Assembly (NCBI RefSeq): GCF_006717095.1
Contig: NZ_VFQE01000001.1
Location: 1,488,001-1,552,000, forward strand
DNA: 64,000 nt
Source of the DNA: Blastococcus colisei
Lineage (GTDB): Bacteria > Actinomycetota > Actinomycetes > Mycobacteriales > Geodermatophilaceae
Reading direction: 5' to 3'
Shown here: piece after piece, positions 34,665-43,355 of the stretch
How positions within the stretch are numbered: position 1 is the stretch's first letter
How the letters are laid out: each line of letters opens with the position of its first letter
The notes under the pieces: model-generated
Database searches by the model: none
Seen by the model: only the letters and a program-made list of their open reading frames with translations
Told to the model about the DNA's origin: nothing
Translations under genes and position numbers: made by a program

Positions 34665-35273
34665 ATGGCACTGCCCGACGAGTCGCTTCCCGCGGCTCCC
34701 GCCATCGGCGCGATGCTGCAGGACCTCGGGACCAGGATCCGCGTCCTGCGCCGGGAGCGGAACCTGACCCTCGAGCGGCTCGGTGAGCTGTCCGGCCTGA
34801 GCGTCGGGATCGTGAGCCAGATCGAGCGGGGCAAGGGCAACCCGTCCTTCGCCACGCTCGCCCAGCTGGCACACGGCCTCGACATCCCGGTCGGTCGGCT
34901 GCTGCACGTGGCCGAGCAGCGCAGGTCGCCGGTCGTGCGTCGCGGGGAGCGGCGCCGGCTCGACGGCCACGGGCTCGGCAACGACGACGGCGGCCAGTAC
35001 GAGCTCCTCACCCCCGACTTCACCGGCGCACTCGAGGTCGTGTGGGTGGAGACACCGCCCGGCTACGACACGAGCGCGACTCCGTACAAGCACAACGGCG
35101 AGGAGTTCGGGCTCGTGATCGAGGGCCGCGTGGTCGTCCACGTCGACGGGGTCGCCCACGACCTCGGCGTCGGGGACTCGATCCGGTACGACTCCTCCGT
35201 GCCGCACTGGTACAGCAATCCCGGTCCGGAGGTCTGCCGGGCCGTCTGGGTCATCACCCCTCCCACCTGGTGA
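34665..35273 (+). CDS. XRE-family regulator with C-terminal cupin (ligand) domain
   Basis: 202 aa. Residues about 22-76 are an HTH of the XRE type (IRVLRRERNLTLERLGELSGLSVGIVSQIERGKGNPSFATLAQLAHGL). The cupin domain from about 120 to 200 has TPPGYDTSATPYKHNGEEFGLVIEGRVVVHV and VGDSIRYDSSVPHWYSNPG, the standard cupin strands. Such proteins sense a small catabolite and control an adjacent catabolic operon. It precedes, on the same strand, an eight-gene catabolic operon, so local control is likely. GGAGG lies before the ATG. Confidence 0.88.
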   Translation: MALPDESLPAAPAIGAMLQDLGTRIRVLRRERNLTLERLGELSGLSVGIVSQIERGKGNPSFATLAQLAHGLDIPVGRLLHVAEQRRSPVVRRGERRRLDGHGLGNDDGGQYELLTPDFTGALEVVWVETPPGYDTSATPYKHNGEEFGLVIEGRVVVHVDGVAHDLGVGDSIRYDSSVPHWYSNPGPEVCRAVWVITPPTW

Positions 35274-35279
35274 GCCCGG

Positions 35280-35307
35280 GGGACGGCGTCCTGCAGACCG
35301 CCGTCCC
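35280..35307 (+). terminator. Hairpin after the XRE-cupin gene
   Basis: 8-bp perfect stem (35280-35287 with 35300-35307) and 12-base loop, starting six bases after the regulator stop. No T-tract. Probably separates the regulator transcript from the operon. Confidence 0.4.
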
Positions 35308-35310
35308 GCA

Positions 35311-35340
35311 GCACCGTAGGACGTAGCACCGCAGGACGGA
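35311..35340 (+). repeat. 15-bp tandem direct repeat in the operon leader
   Basis: GCACCGTAGGACGTA followed directly by GCACCGCAGGACGGA (13 of 15 identical), in the 236-base gap between regulator and transporter. A 6-bp dyad CCGGAC-GAC-GTCCGG follows at 35373-35387. Either could be a regulator site. Nothing else is seen in the gap apart from an AAGGAG ribosome site at its end. Confidence 0.4.
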
Positions 35341-35509
35341 CGGCCCTCGGCCGCCCGGCAGCACCACTTCCCCCGGACGACGTCCGGACCCCCCACCCGA
35401 GAAGCCGCGACGCCGGCCTCTGGCGACCCGTCATGTCCTGACGACGCCCGAGCTGGCGTGACCCGGCGATCCCGCGCACCCTCGAAAGCGCGCCCAAGGA
35501 GATCTGGCC

Positions 35510-36838
35510 ATGTCCGTCCAGGCACCCGTTCCCACGCAACCAGGTTCCGTCCTCGCCGACGGACTACCTGCCGTCGCCCCACCGATCACCACCCGCCGCG
35601 CCCTCCTCGGGCTCGGCCTGGGCAACACGCTCGAGTGGTACGACTGGATGATCTTCGGCCTGCTGGCCGCCCTGATCGGCCCGCAGTTCTTCCCGTCGGA
35701 CGACCGCGTCGCGGCCACGCTGTCGGCGCTGGCGGTGTTCGCCGTCGGCTTCGCCGTCCGGCCGCTCGGCGGCGTCCTGCTCGGCACCATCGCGGACAAG
35801 GTCGGCCGCCGCCGCGTGATGCTGTGGTCGATCGGCGCCATGGCCGCGACCACGCTGGTCATCGCCGTGCTGCCGACCTACGAGACGATCGGCGTCTGGG
35901 CCGGCGTGGTGCTGCTGATCTGCCGGCTCATCCAGGGCGCGTCCACCGGCATCGAGGCCCCGCTGTCGACCGCCTACGCCGTCGAGCTCTCGCCCGAGGG
36001 CAAGGAGGGCCGCGCCGCCGGCCTGATGAGCTTCTTCGTCAACCTCGGCATCCTGCTCGCCAGCCTGGTCAGCTTCCTCTCCAGCCTCGCCCTCGGGACC
36101 GACGCGATGCTCGAGTGGGGCTGGCGGATCCCGTTCCTCTTCGGCGCCGCACTGGGCGTCATCGTCGTCTGGCTCCGTCGCGCGCTGCCGGAGTCGCTGA
36201 CCGAGGAGGACAAGTCCGAGGCCGCCACCCAGGGCAACACCATCTGGGGCGGCATCGGCAAGCACTGGCTCGGCCTCGTCGCGATCATCTGCGTCGTCGG
36301 CGCCGCGCAGGCCTACAACTACGCCTGGAACGTCGGCCTGCCGAGCCTGGCCCGCGGCGCCTTCGGCGAGGACCCGACCCTCGTCTTCGCGATCACGACC
36401 GGGCTCGCCGTCGTCCTGCTGATCGGCTCGCCGCTCACCGGCGCCCTGGCCGACAAGTACACCTTGTCGAAGACGTTCATGATCACCCGGCTGATGGCCA
36501 TCCCGACGATCTTCCTGATGCTGCTCTACACCGAGCCCGGCATCCTCGGGTTCGCCGCGGTGATCCTCGGCGGCTCCGTCGTCCTGGTGCTGAACATGAC
36601 GCTCTACAACGTCGTCGCGACGTCGCTGATGCCGAAGTACTGCCGCGCCACCGGCGTGGCCCTCGGCTACGGGATCGCCGTCGCCGTCTTCGGCGGCACC
36701 GCCTCCTACCTCCTCGTCTGGCTGCAGAGCAAGGGCCTGGACTGGGTGTTCCCGGTGTACGTCGCCGTCCTGTCCGCGATCAGCGTGGTGGCCTACCTGG
36801 CCGCCCGCCGGTCCAGCGGCACCTTCTGCGGAAAGTGA
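35510..36838 (+). CDS. MFS transporter, metabolite:H+ symporter (MHS) type
   Basis: 442 aa, about 12 membrane spans. LGNTLEWYDWMIFGLLAALIGPQFFP and RPLGGVLLGTIADKVGRRRVML are the MHS-family first-span and loop motifs shared with organic acid and betaine symporters. The intracellular loop between halves contains LPESLTEEDKSEA. AAGGAGAT precedes the ATG. First gene of the operon that runs to 44368, so it probably imports that pathway's substrate, likely an organic acid or zwitterion (inference). Confidence 0.88.
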   Translation: MSVQAPVPTQPGSVLADGLPAVAPPITTRRALLGLGLGNTLEWYDWMIFGLLAALIGPQFFPSDDRVAATLSALAVFAVGFAVRPLGGVLLGTIADKVGRRRVMLWSIGAMAATTLVIAVLPTYETIGVWAGVVLLICRLIQGASTGIEAPLSTAYAVELSPEGKEGRAAGLMSFFVNLGILLASLVSFLSSLALGTDAMLEWGWRIPFLFGAALGVIVVWLRRALPESLTEEDKSEAATQGNTIWGGIGKHWLGLVAIICVVGAAQAYNYAWNVGLPSLARGAFGEDPTLVFAITTGLAVVLLIGSPLTGALADKYTLSKTFMITRLMAIPTIFLMLLYTEPGILGFAAVILGGSVVLVLNMTLYNVVATSLMPKYCRATGVALGYGIAVAVFGGTASYLLVWLQSKGLDWVFPVYVAVLSAISVVAYLAARRSSGTFCGK

Positions 36839-36846
36839 GCCCCACC

Positions 36847-38226
36847 ATGACTGCGCAACCCATGAGGCGAATCCTCACCTCCGACGACGTCCGCGACGAC
36901 GTCGTCACCCGCTCCGACGTCGTCGTGGTGGGCGGTGGGCCCGCCGGCGTCAGCGCCGCGGTCGCCGCGGCCCGCACCGGCGCCAGCGTCACCCTGCTCG
37001 AGCGCTACGCCGCCCTCGGCGGCCTGGCGTCCGGCGGCATGGTGCTGGTCCTCGACGACATGATCAACGGCTCCGAGATCACCGTCACCGGCGTCGTCGA
37101 CGAGTACGTCGAGCGCATGGCCAAGATGGGCCTGGCCGTCTACCCGCCCGAGCAGGAGCGGTACGCGTCGACCGAGACCTGGAACACGTGGGGACGCTGG
37201 GGCACCTTCGACTTCCACACCCACGTCAACCCGAAGCCGATCTGCTACGCGGTCGCCTTCGACCCCGACGGCTGGAAGCGGGTCTCCAACGACCTGGTCC
37301 GCGAGTCCGGCGTCAACCTGCGCCTGCACTCCTGGTTTTCCCGGCCGGTCGTCGACGAGGGCCGGCTGCGCGGCGTCGTCTGCGAGACCAAGTCCGGCCC
37401 GCAGGCCGTCATGGGGGACGTCGTCATCGACACCACCGGCGACATCGACGTGGCCTCCCGCGCCGGCGCCCCGTTCATCCAGGACAGCTACCTGACCACG
37501 CTGGTCTTCCGGCTCGGCGGCGTCGACACCGATGCGGCGGAGCGCTTCGAGCAGGCCAACCCGAAGGAGGCCCGCGCGATCAACCGCAAGATCAAGCGGC
37601 TGCTCGGCGGGGCGTGGGAGCTGTGGTGGCTGAAGACGCCGATCCCTGGCGTCGTGTGGTGCAACGCCCCGCACATGTCCGGCTACGACGGCACCGACCC
37701 GGCCTCGCTCACCCAGGCCGAGTTCGACGCGCGGGACAAGATCTCCGACGCCGTCACCTACGTCCGCGCGCACCTGCCCGGCTTCGAGAACAGCTACCTC
37801 GTCGACGTCGCCGAGCAGATGGGCGTCCGGCAGACCCGGCTCCTCGAGGGGGAGTACGTCGTCACCAAGGACGACGTCAGCACCCGCCGGCACTTCGCCG
37901 ACTCGGTGGCCCGCGGGCGGGACTACTACACGCCCTACCGCGCCCTGCTGCCGAAGAACGTCGACCAGCTGCTGGTCGCCGGCCGGCACTACTCGGCCAC
38001 CCCCGAGGCGCAGCGCATCTCGCGGGAGATCCCGCCGTGCATGGCGCAGGGGCAGGCCGCCGGGATCGCGGCCGGCATCGCCGTCGACAAGGGCATTCCC
38101 GTGCGCGACGTGGACCCGACCGACATCCAGCGGGGGATGCGGAACCAGGGCGCCGACCCGGGTGACACCCCGTCGGCCAACGCTCTGCTCGACACAGCGA
38201 CGATCACCTCGGAGGTGCCGGCATGA
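36847..38226 (+). CDS. FAD-dependent oxidoreductase (FAD_oxidored family)
   Basis: 459 aa. Dinucleotide-binding motif VVVVGGGPAGVSAAVAA (residues 25-41) then ERYAALGGLASGGMV. A second nucleotide-binding element is in VVIDTTGDIDVASRAGAPF, and the C-terminal GRHYSATPEAQRISREIPPCMAQGQAAGIAAGIA closes the FAD site. Members are often annotated as FAD-dependent dehydrogenases of unknown substrate. It starts 8 bases after the MHS transporter and its stop overlaps the CoA-transferase start by ATGA. It may perform the first oxidation of the imported compound. Confidence 0.85.
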   Translation: MTAQPMRRILTSDDVRDDVVTRSDVVVVGGGPAGVSAAVAAARTGASVTLLERYAALGGLASGGMVLVLDDMINGSEITVTGVVDEYVERMAKMGLAVYPPEQERYASTETWNTWGRWGTFDFHTHVNPKPICYAVAFDPDGWKRVSNDLVRESGVNLRLHSWFSRPVVDEGRLRGVVCETKSGPQAVMGDVVIDTTGDIDVASRAGAPFIQDSYLTTLVFRLGGVDTDAAERFEQANPKEARAINRKIKRLLGGAWELWWLKTPIPGVVWCNAPHMSGYDGTDPASLTQAEFDARDKISDAVTYVRAHLPGFENSYLVDVAEQMGVRQTRLLEGEYVVTKDDVSTRRHFADSVARGRDYYTPYRALLPKNVDQLLVAGRHYSATPEAQRISREIPPCMAQGQAAGIAAGIAVDKGIPVRDVDPTDIQRGMRNQGADPGDTPSANALLDTATITSEVPA

Positions 38227-39425
38227 CCGCCATCCAGCCGCACGCTGTCCAACCACTCAGCGGCGTCACCGTCCTCGACTTCACCCAGGTCTACATGGGC
38301 CCGAGCTGCACCCAGCTGCTCGGCGACTACGGCGCCGAGGTGATCAAGGTCGAGCGGCCCGGGGCGGGTGACCTGTCGCGCACCTCGATCACCGACCCGG
38401 CCGGCATGGACAACCCGATCTTCCTGTCGATCAATCGCAACAAGCGCTCGATCTCGGTGGACACCCGCTCCGAGGAGGGCAAGGAGGTCATCCGCCGGCT
38501 GGTGCGCGACGCCGACGTCGTCGTCAGCAACTTCCGCGGCGGGGTGATGGAGCGCATCGGCTTCGGCTACGAGGCGCTCAAGGCCATCAACCCGCGACTG
38601 GTCTGGGCGTCGGGCACCGGGTTCGGCGACACCGGCCCGTACAGCCACAAGGGCGGCCAGGATGTCATCGCGCAGGCCTACTCCGGCGTGATGTGGCGGC
38701 GCGAGTCCGAGGACATCCCGCTGTCGGTCTATCCGACGACGCTGTGCGACTACACGACCGGCATGCACCTGATGCAGGGGATCCTGCTCGCCCTCATGGC
38801 CCGCGAGCGCACCGGCGAGGGCCAGAAGGTCGACGTCACGATGTACGACTCGATGCTGCACATGCAGATGCAGGAGGCCTGCATGCAGCTCAACCGCGGC
38901 TACGAGGTCAACTGGGCGGCCAAGCCGCTGTCCGGAGTCTTCCCGACCACGGACGGCGCGGTGTGCATGGTCGGCGCGTTCAAGGAGAACCCGCTGCGCG
39001 ACATCTCCAAGGCCCTCGAGCTGGAGGAGGACCTGTCGGCGCGGCCGGAGTTCTCCACCATGGACGCGCAGGCCGAGCACCGGCACGAGCTCCGCGAGAT
39101 CTTCCTCGCCCGGTTCGCGCAGAACACCACCGACCACTGGGTCAAGGCGCTGGAGTCGGTCGACATCCTCTGCGCACCGGTGCGCACGCTCGCCGAGGCG
39201 CTGGAGGACGAGCAGACACTGGTCAACCGCATGGTCGTCGAGATGGAGCACCCGACCGCCGGGACGGTGCGCGCGCTCGACGCGCCCATCCACCTCTCGG
39301 CGACGCCGGCGAGCGTGCGGCAGGTGCCGCCGCGGCTCGGCGAGCACAACGCCGAGGTGCTGCGCGACCACGGCTTCACCGACGACGAGGTCGCCGCGCT
39401 GACCGGGGCGGGGGTCCTGCGATGA
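38223..39425 (+). CDS. Class III CoA transferase (CaiB/BaiF family)
   Basis: 400 aa. LDFTQVYMGPSCTQLLGDYGAEVIKVERPGAGDLSR is the conserved N-terminal CoA-binding block, and the catalytic Asp is D176 in TTLCDYTTGMHLMQGILLALMARERTGEGQKVDVTMYDS. Transfers CoA between acids, activating the pathway intermediate for the next enzyme, an enoyl-CoA hydratase. ATGA overlaps at both ends. Confidence 0.92.
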   Translation: MTAIQPHAVQPLSGVTVLDFTQVYMGPSCTQLLGDYGAEVIKVERPGAGDLSRTSITDPAGMDNPIFLSINRNKRSISVDTRSEEGKEVIRRLVRDADVVVSNFRGGVMERIGFGYEALKAINPRLVWASGTGFGDTGPYSHKGGQDVIAQAYSGVMWRRESEDIPLSVYPTTLCDYTTGMHLMQGILLALMARERTGEGQKVDVTMYDSMLHMQMQEACMQLNRGYEVNWAAKPLSGVFPTTDGAVCMVGAFKENPLRDISKALELEEDLSARPEFSTMDAQAEHRHELREIFLARFAQNTTDHWVKALESVDILCAPVRTLAEALEDEQTLVNRMVVEMEHPTAGTVRALDAPIHLSATPASVRQVPPRLGEHNAEVLRDHGFTDDEVAALTGAGVLR

Positions 39426-40213
39426 GTACCGACCACGGGATCCGCTACGAGCTCGACGGTCACGTCGCGCGGGTGACCATCGACCGGCCGCACGTGATGA
39501 ACGCCGTCGACCGCGCCGCGCACCTGGAGCTGCGCCGGGTGTGGGCGGAGATCGAGCAGGACCCGGAGGTGCGCGTCGTCGTCCTCACCGGCGCCGGTGA
39601 CCGCTCCTTCTGCGTCGGCGCGGACATGTCCGCGTCCGGCGTGGACAAGACCGGCACGGAGTACTGGGCCGACCTCGACCCCGACGGCTTCGGCGCGCTC
39701 TCGCTGCGCGAGTCGCTCGACGTGCCGGTGATCGCGCGGGTCAACGGCTTCGCGGTGGGCGGCGGCATGGAGATGGTGCTGGGCTGCGACATCGTGGTCG
39801 CCGCCGAGTCGGCGAAGTTCGGGCTCACCGAGCCGCGCGTGGGGCGGATGCCGCTGGACGGCGGCATGGTGCGGCTGCCCCGGCAGATCCCGTACCACCA
39901 GGCGATGGGCCTGCTGCTGACCGGCCGCAAGGCGCCGGCCGCGGAGATGTACCGGCTCGGGCTGGTCAACGAGGTCGTGCCGGCCGACGAGCTGGATGCC
40001 GCCGTACAGCGGTGGGTGGACGACGTGCTCGCCTGCGCGCCCCTGTCGCTGAAGGCGATCAAGCAGACCGTGCAGCGGACGGCGCACCTGACCGCCCGCG
40101 AGGCCAACACGGTGCGGCTGCCCGCGCTGGTGGCCGCGCTGCAGAGCAAGGACCAGGACGAGGGAGTGCGCGCCTTCCAGGAGAAGCGCACCCCGGAATG
40201 GAGCGGATCATGA
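39422..40213 (+). CDS. Enoyl-CoA hydratase/isomerase family protein
   Basis: 263 aa crotonase-fold enzyme. VARVTIDRPHVMNAVD, the oxyanion-hole segments GDRSFCVGADM and NGFAVGGGMEMVLGCDIVVAAESAKFGLTEPRVG, and a C-terminal QKDQDEGVRAFQEKRTPEWSG-like ending. One of the two usual catalytic Glu positions is present (GLTEPRVG); the other, in the GGGMEM segment, is retained as Glu. Hydratase and isomerase alternatives remain. ATGA-coupled to both neighbours. Confidence 0.9.
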   Translation: MSTDHGIRYELDGHVARVTIDRPHVMNAVDRAAHLELRRVWAEIEQDPEVRVVVLTGAGDRSFCVGADMSASGVDKTGTEYWADLDPDGFGALSLRESLDVPVIARVNGFAVGGGMEMVLGCDIVVAAESAKFGLTEPRVGRMPLDGGMVRLPRQIPYHQAMGLLLTGRKAPAAEMYRLGLVNEVVPADELDAAVQRWVDDVLACAPLSLKAIKQTVQRTAHLTAREANTVRLPALVAALQSKDQDEGVRAFQEKRTPEWSGS

Positions 40214-41106
40214 CGCGTCTGGCCGATGGGGTGTGGGGCGTCGTCGCCACTCCGTTCAGCGGCTCGACCCTCGACGTCGACGAGGGCAGCCTGGTGAAGC
40301 TGGTGTCGCACTACGAGTCGATCGGCGTCACGGGGCTGACCGTGCTCGGTGTCTTCGGCGAAGCGGCGCAGCTGTCCTCGACCGAGCGCCGGGACGTGCT
40401 CGAGGCGGTGGCCGACACCGTCGACCTTCCGCTGGTGGTCGGCGCGACGGCGCTGGGCACCGCGCCGGTGATCGAGGAGGGGCTGCTGGCCGTCGAGGCG
40501 GTCGGCTCCCGGATCGCCGGGCTGATGGTGCAGGTGAACTCGCCGCGACCCGACGTGCTCGCCGCCCACCTGCGCGCGGTGCACGAGGCCACCGGTCTGC
40601 CGATCGTCGTTCAGGACTACCCGGCGATCAGCGGCGTCTCGGTGTCCGCCGACGTGCTGGCCGAGGTGCTGGCCGACCTCCCGTTCGTCGCGGCGGTGAA
40701 GGCCGAGGCGCCGCCCACGCCGCCGGCGATCGCCACGCTCACCGCGCGGCTGGACGTGCCGGTGTTCGGCGGGCTGGGCGGCATCGGGCTGCTCGACGAG
40801 CTGGCCGCCGGATCGGCCGGCGCGATGACCGGGTTCTCCTACCCGGAGGGCCTGCTGGCCTGCGTCCGGGCGTTCGCGTCCGGGGGCTACGAGGCGGCGC
40901 GGGAGGCGTTCCTGCCGTACCTGCCGCTGGTCAACTTCGAGCAGCAGGTGCGCATCGCGCTCGCCGTCCGCAAGGAAGCCCTGCGCCGGCGCGGCCTGAT
41001 CGTCGAGTCGGCCGCCCGCCCGCCGGCCGCGGCGTTCCCCGCGTCGCTGTCGGCGCAGCTGGACCGGCACCTCGCTGCCGTGCCGGCTCTGGAAGGGGTG
41101 AGCTGA
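40210..41106 (+). CDS. Dihydrodipicolinate synthase family aldolase/lyase
   Basis: 298 aa (alpha/beta)8-barrel. GVFGEAAQLSSTER is the GxxGE pyruvate-carboxylate motif, Tyr137 lies in VVQDYPAIS, and the Schiff-base Lys is K164 in FVAAVKAEAPPTP. The family includes keto-acid aldolases, dehydratases and deaminases. The set of motifs indicates Schiff-base chemistry on a 2-keto acid; the specific reaction is open. It lies between a crotonase and an SDR in a catabolic operon, and is ATGA-coupled to the crotonase. Confidence 0.85.
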   Translation: MTRLADGVWGVVATPFSGSTLDVDEGSLVKLVSHYESIGVTGLTVLGVFGEAAQLSSTERRDVLEAVADTVDLPLVVGATALGTAPVIEEGLLAVEAVGSRIAGLMVQVNSPRPDVLAAHLRAVHEATGLPIVVQDYPAISGVSVSADVLAEVLADLPFVAAVKAEAPPTPPAIATLTARLDVPVFGGLGGIGLLDELAAGSAGAMTGFSYPEGLLACVRAFASGGYEAAREAFLPYLPLVNFEQQVRIALAVRKEALRRRGLIVESAARPPAAAFPASLSAQLDRHLAAVPALEGVS

Positions 41107-41880
41107 GTGGATCTCGGACTGAGCGGCCGCTGCGCCGTCGTCTGCGCGTCCACCGGGGGGCTGGGCGAGGCGATCGCCCGCGCGCTGGCCGCCGAGGGCG
41201 CGTCCGTCGTCGTGTCCGGGCGCCGGGGCGACCGGGCCAAGGAGATCGCAGCCGAGCTGCCGTCGGCGGTGGGCGTCGAGGTGGACCTGACCGCTCCCGA
41301 CGGGCCCGCCGCGTTGGTGGCGGCCGCCCGCGAGGCCTTCGGCGAGGTCGACGTCCTGGTGCTCAACGGGCCGGGCCCGAAGCCCGGTCCGGCGGCCGCG
41401 GTGACCGACGCGGGCATCGACTCGGCCGTCGACACCCTGCTGCGCCCGCAGGTGCGGCTGCTCGGCCTGACCCTGCCCGGCATGCGGGAGCGCGGCTGGG
41501 GCCGCGTGCTCGCGGTCGGGTCGAGCGGGGTGGCCGCGCCGCTGCCGAACCTGGCGCTGTCCAACCTCGGCCGCTCCGCGCTGGCCGGCTACCTGAAGAC
41601 CCTCGCGGCGGAGGTCGCCGCCGACGGCGTGACCGTGAACCTGCTGCTGCCCGGCCGGATCGCCACCGACCGGGTCGCGTTCCTCGACGAGTCGGCGGCG
41701 TCGAAGGCCGGCACGTCGGTGGACGACGTCGTCGCGAAGTCGAAGGCCACCATCCCGGCCGGCCGCTACGGCGACCCCGCCGAGTTCGGCGCCGCCGCCG
41801 CGTTCCTGTGCGGGGTGCCCGCCTCGTACGTGACGGGCACGGCGCTGCGCGTCGACGGCGGCCTCGTCCGCTCGCTCTAG
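41107..41880 (+). CDS. Atypical short-chain dehydrogenase/reductase
   Basis: 257 aa Rossmann protein. The cofactor loop reads STGGLGEAIARALAAEGASVVVSGRR (GlyxxxGlyxGly pattern present as TGGLGEA), NGPGPKPG replaces the usual NNAG, the active-site Ser is present in AVGSSGVAA, but the YxxxK pair is missing: the segment LALSNLGRSALAGYLKTLA has Ser and Arg at those places. Related Tyr-less SDRs are known, but catalysis must differ or be lost. Starts at GTG 41107, directly after the lyase stop. Confidence 0.8.
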   Translation: MDLGLSGRCAVVCASTGGLGEAIARALAAEGASVVVSGRRGDRAKEIAAELPSAVGVEVDLTAPDGPAALVAAAREAFGEVDVLVLNGPGPKPGPAAAVTDAGIDSAVDTLLRPQVRLLGLTLPGMRERGWGRVLAVGSSGVAAPLPNLALSNLGRSALAGYLKTLAAEVAADGVTVNLLLPGRIATDRVAFLDESAASKAGTSVDDVVAKSKATIPAGRYGDPAEFGAAAAFLCGVPASYVTGTALRVDGGLVRSL

Positions 41881-41896
41881 CTCGATTCATCTATTC

Positions 41897-41910
41897 GTCG
41901 ACTTGTCGAC
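41897..41910 (+). promoter_or_regulatory. GTCGAC double dyad before the aldehyde dehydrogenase
   Basis: GTCGAC-TT-GTCGAC, with each half itself palindromic, sits 15 bases before the aldehyde dehydrogenase start in the only gap (44 bases) of the operon's second half. It resembles GntR-type operator cores (TTGTCGACA). A secondary promoter or operator is possible. Confidence 0.35.
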
Positions 41911-41924
41911 ATGGAGGCACTGGC

Positions 41925-43355
41925 ATGACCAAGACCGTCCAGAACCTGATCGACGGCGAGTGGACCGGCTCGCCCTCCTTCCAGCGCACGAACCCGGCGC
42001 GGCCGGGCGAGGTCGTCGTCACCGCGCCGTCGTCGTCCGCGGCCGACGTGGACGCCGCCCTCTCGGCGGCCACCGCGGCCCAGCCCGGGTGGGCGGCGAT
42101 GCCCCCGCCGGCGCGCGGCGCGATCCTGATGGACGCCGCCGACATCCTGCGTTCGCGGCACGAGGAGGTGGCCCGCGACCTCGTGGCCGAGGAGGGCAAG
42201 ACGCTCGCCGAGGCCAAGGGCGAGGTGCGCCGGGCGATCGACGTGCTGCGCTACTTCGGCGGCCAGGGCTGGCGCGCCGAGGGCGACGTGCTGCCCAGCG
42301 CGACGCCGGGGACGACGGTGGTCACCCGGCAGGAGCCGCTCGGGGTGGCCGGCCTGATCACGCCGTGGAACTTCCCGATCGCGATCCCGGCCTGGAAGAT
42401 GGCGCCCGCCCTGATCAGCGGGAACGCCGTCGTCCTGAAGCCCGCCGAGCTGACCCCGCTGACCGCGTCGAACCTGGCGTCGGCGCTGGTGGAGGCCGGG
42501 CTGCCGGCCGGCGTGCTGAACGTCGTCCACGGCCGCGGCTCGGTGGCCGGGGACGCCTTGGCTCGCGACCCGCGCGTCGCGGCCCTGTCGTTCACCGGCT
42601 CCACCGCCGTGGGCCTGGGCCTGGCCGACGTGATGAACGCCCGGCGGGCGCGGGTGCAGCTGGAGATGGGCGGCAAGAACGGCTACCTGGTGCTCGACGA
42701 CGCCGACGTCGCCACGGCGGCATCGATCGTCGCCGCCGGTGGCTTCGGGCTGACCGGGCAGGCGTGCACCGCCACCTCGCGGGTGTACTGCACCCCGGGC
42801 GTGCGGGAGGCGTTCACCGAGGCGCTGGCCAAGGCCGCCGAGAGCATGGTCGTCGGCGACGGGCTGGCGTCGGGCACCACGATGGGCCCGGTCGTGAGCG
42901 ACGCCCAGCTGTCGAAGGACCTGTCGGCGGTGTCGGGTGCGGTGTCCCGCGGTGGCCGCGTGGCGGCCGGCGGCACCGACGTCGAGGGCCTGGCCTTCCG
43001 GCCGACCGTGGTGACCGACGTGCGCGGCGACGACCCGCTGGTGCGGGACGAGGTGTTCGGCCCGGTCGTGGCGGTGCTGGAGGTGCCCGACCTGGACGCC
43101 GGCATCGCGGCGATCAACGACTCGCCGTACGGGCTGACGGCGGGCATCTGCACCTCGTCGCTGTCGGCCTCCTACGAGTTCGCGGCGCGGGCGCAGGTCG
43201 GCGTCGTGAAGGTGAACCGGCCGACCGCCGGCCTGGACCTGAACGTGCCCTTCGGCGGGGTCAAGGACTCCTCGACGAACACGTTCCGGGAGCAGGGGCC
43301 GCGGGCGACGGACTTCTACACCTGGTCCAAGACCGTGTACCTGGGTCATTCGTGA
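41925..43355 (+). CDS. NAD(P)-dependent aldehyde dehydrogenase (semialdehyde type)
   Basis: 476 aa. LITPWNFPIAIPAWKMAPALISGNAVVLKPAE (cofactor site), LSFTGSTAVG, the general base Glu247 in LEMGGKN, and the nucleophile Cys281 in LTGQACTATSRV; the C-terminal PFGGVKDSSTNTFREQGPRATDFYT is typical. Best fits the succinate/ketoglutarate-semialdehyde dehydrogenase group. A DHDPS-family enzyme together with such a dehydrogenase recalls ketoglutarate-semialdehyde routes (hydroxyproline, sugar acids), but the CoA enzymes here do not belong to those. Preceded by ATGGAGG as ribosome site. Confidence 0.9.
   Translation: MTKTVQNLIDGEWTGSPSFQRTNPARPGEVVVTAPSSSAADVDAALSAATAAQPGWAAMPPPARGAILMDAADILRSRHEEVARDLVAEEGKTLAEAKGEVRRAIDVLRYFGGQGWRAEGDVLPSATPGTTVVTRQEPLGVAGLITPWNFPIAIPAWKMAPALISGNAVVLKPAELTPLTASNLASALVEAGLPAGVLNVVHGRGSVAGDALARDPRVAALSFTGSTAVGLGLADVMNARRARVQLEMGGKNGYLVLDDADVATAASIVAAGGFGLTGQACTATSRVYCTPGVREAFTEALAKAAESMVVGDGLASGTTMGPVVSDAQLSKDLSAVSGAVSRGGRVAAGGTDVEGLAFRPTVVTDVRGDDPLVRDEVFGPVVAVLEVPDLDAGIAAINDSPYGLTAGICTSSLSASYEFAARAQVGVVKVNRPTAGLDLNVPFGGVKDSSTNTFREQGPRATDFYTWSKTVYLGHS

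Noticed and set aside
35458-36846. Upstream extension of the FAD oxidoreductase frame through the MHS transporter
   Set aside because: Out-of-frame reading of the transporter gene; the oxidoreductase begins at 36847.
40233-41925. Upstream extension of the aldehyde dehydrogenase frame through the lyase and SDR genes
   Set aside because: Arginine/glycine-rich text with no family similarity; aldehyde dehydrogenase homology starts at 41925 with its own ribosome site.
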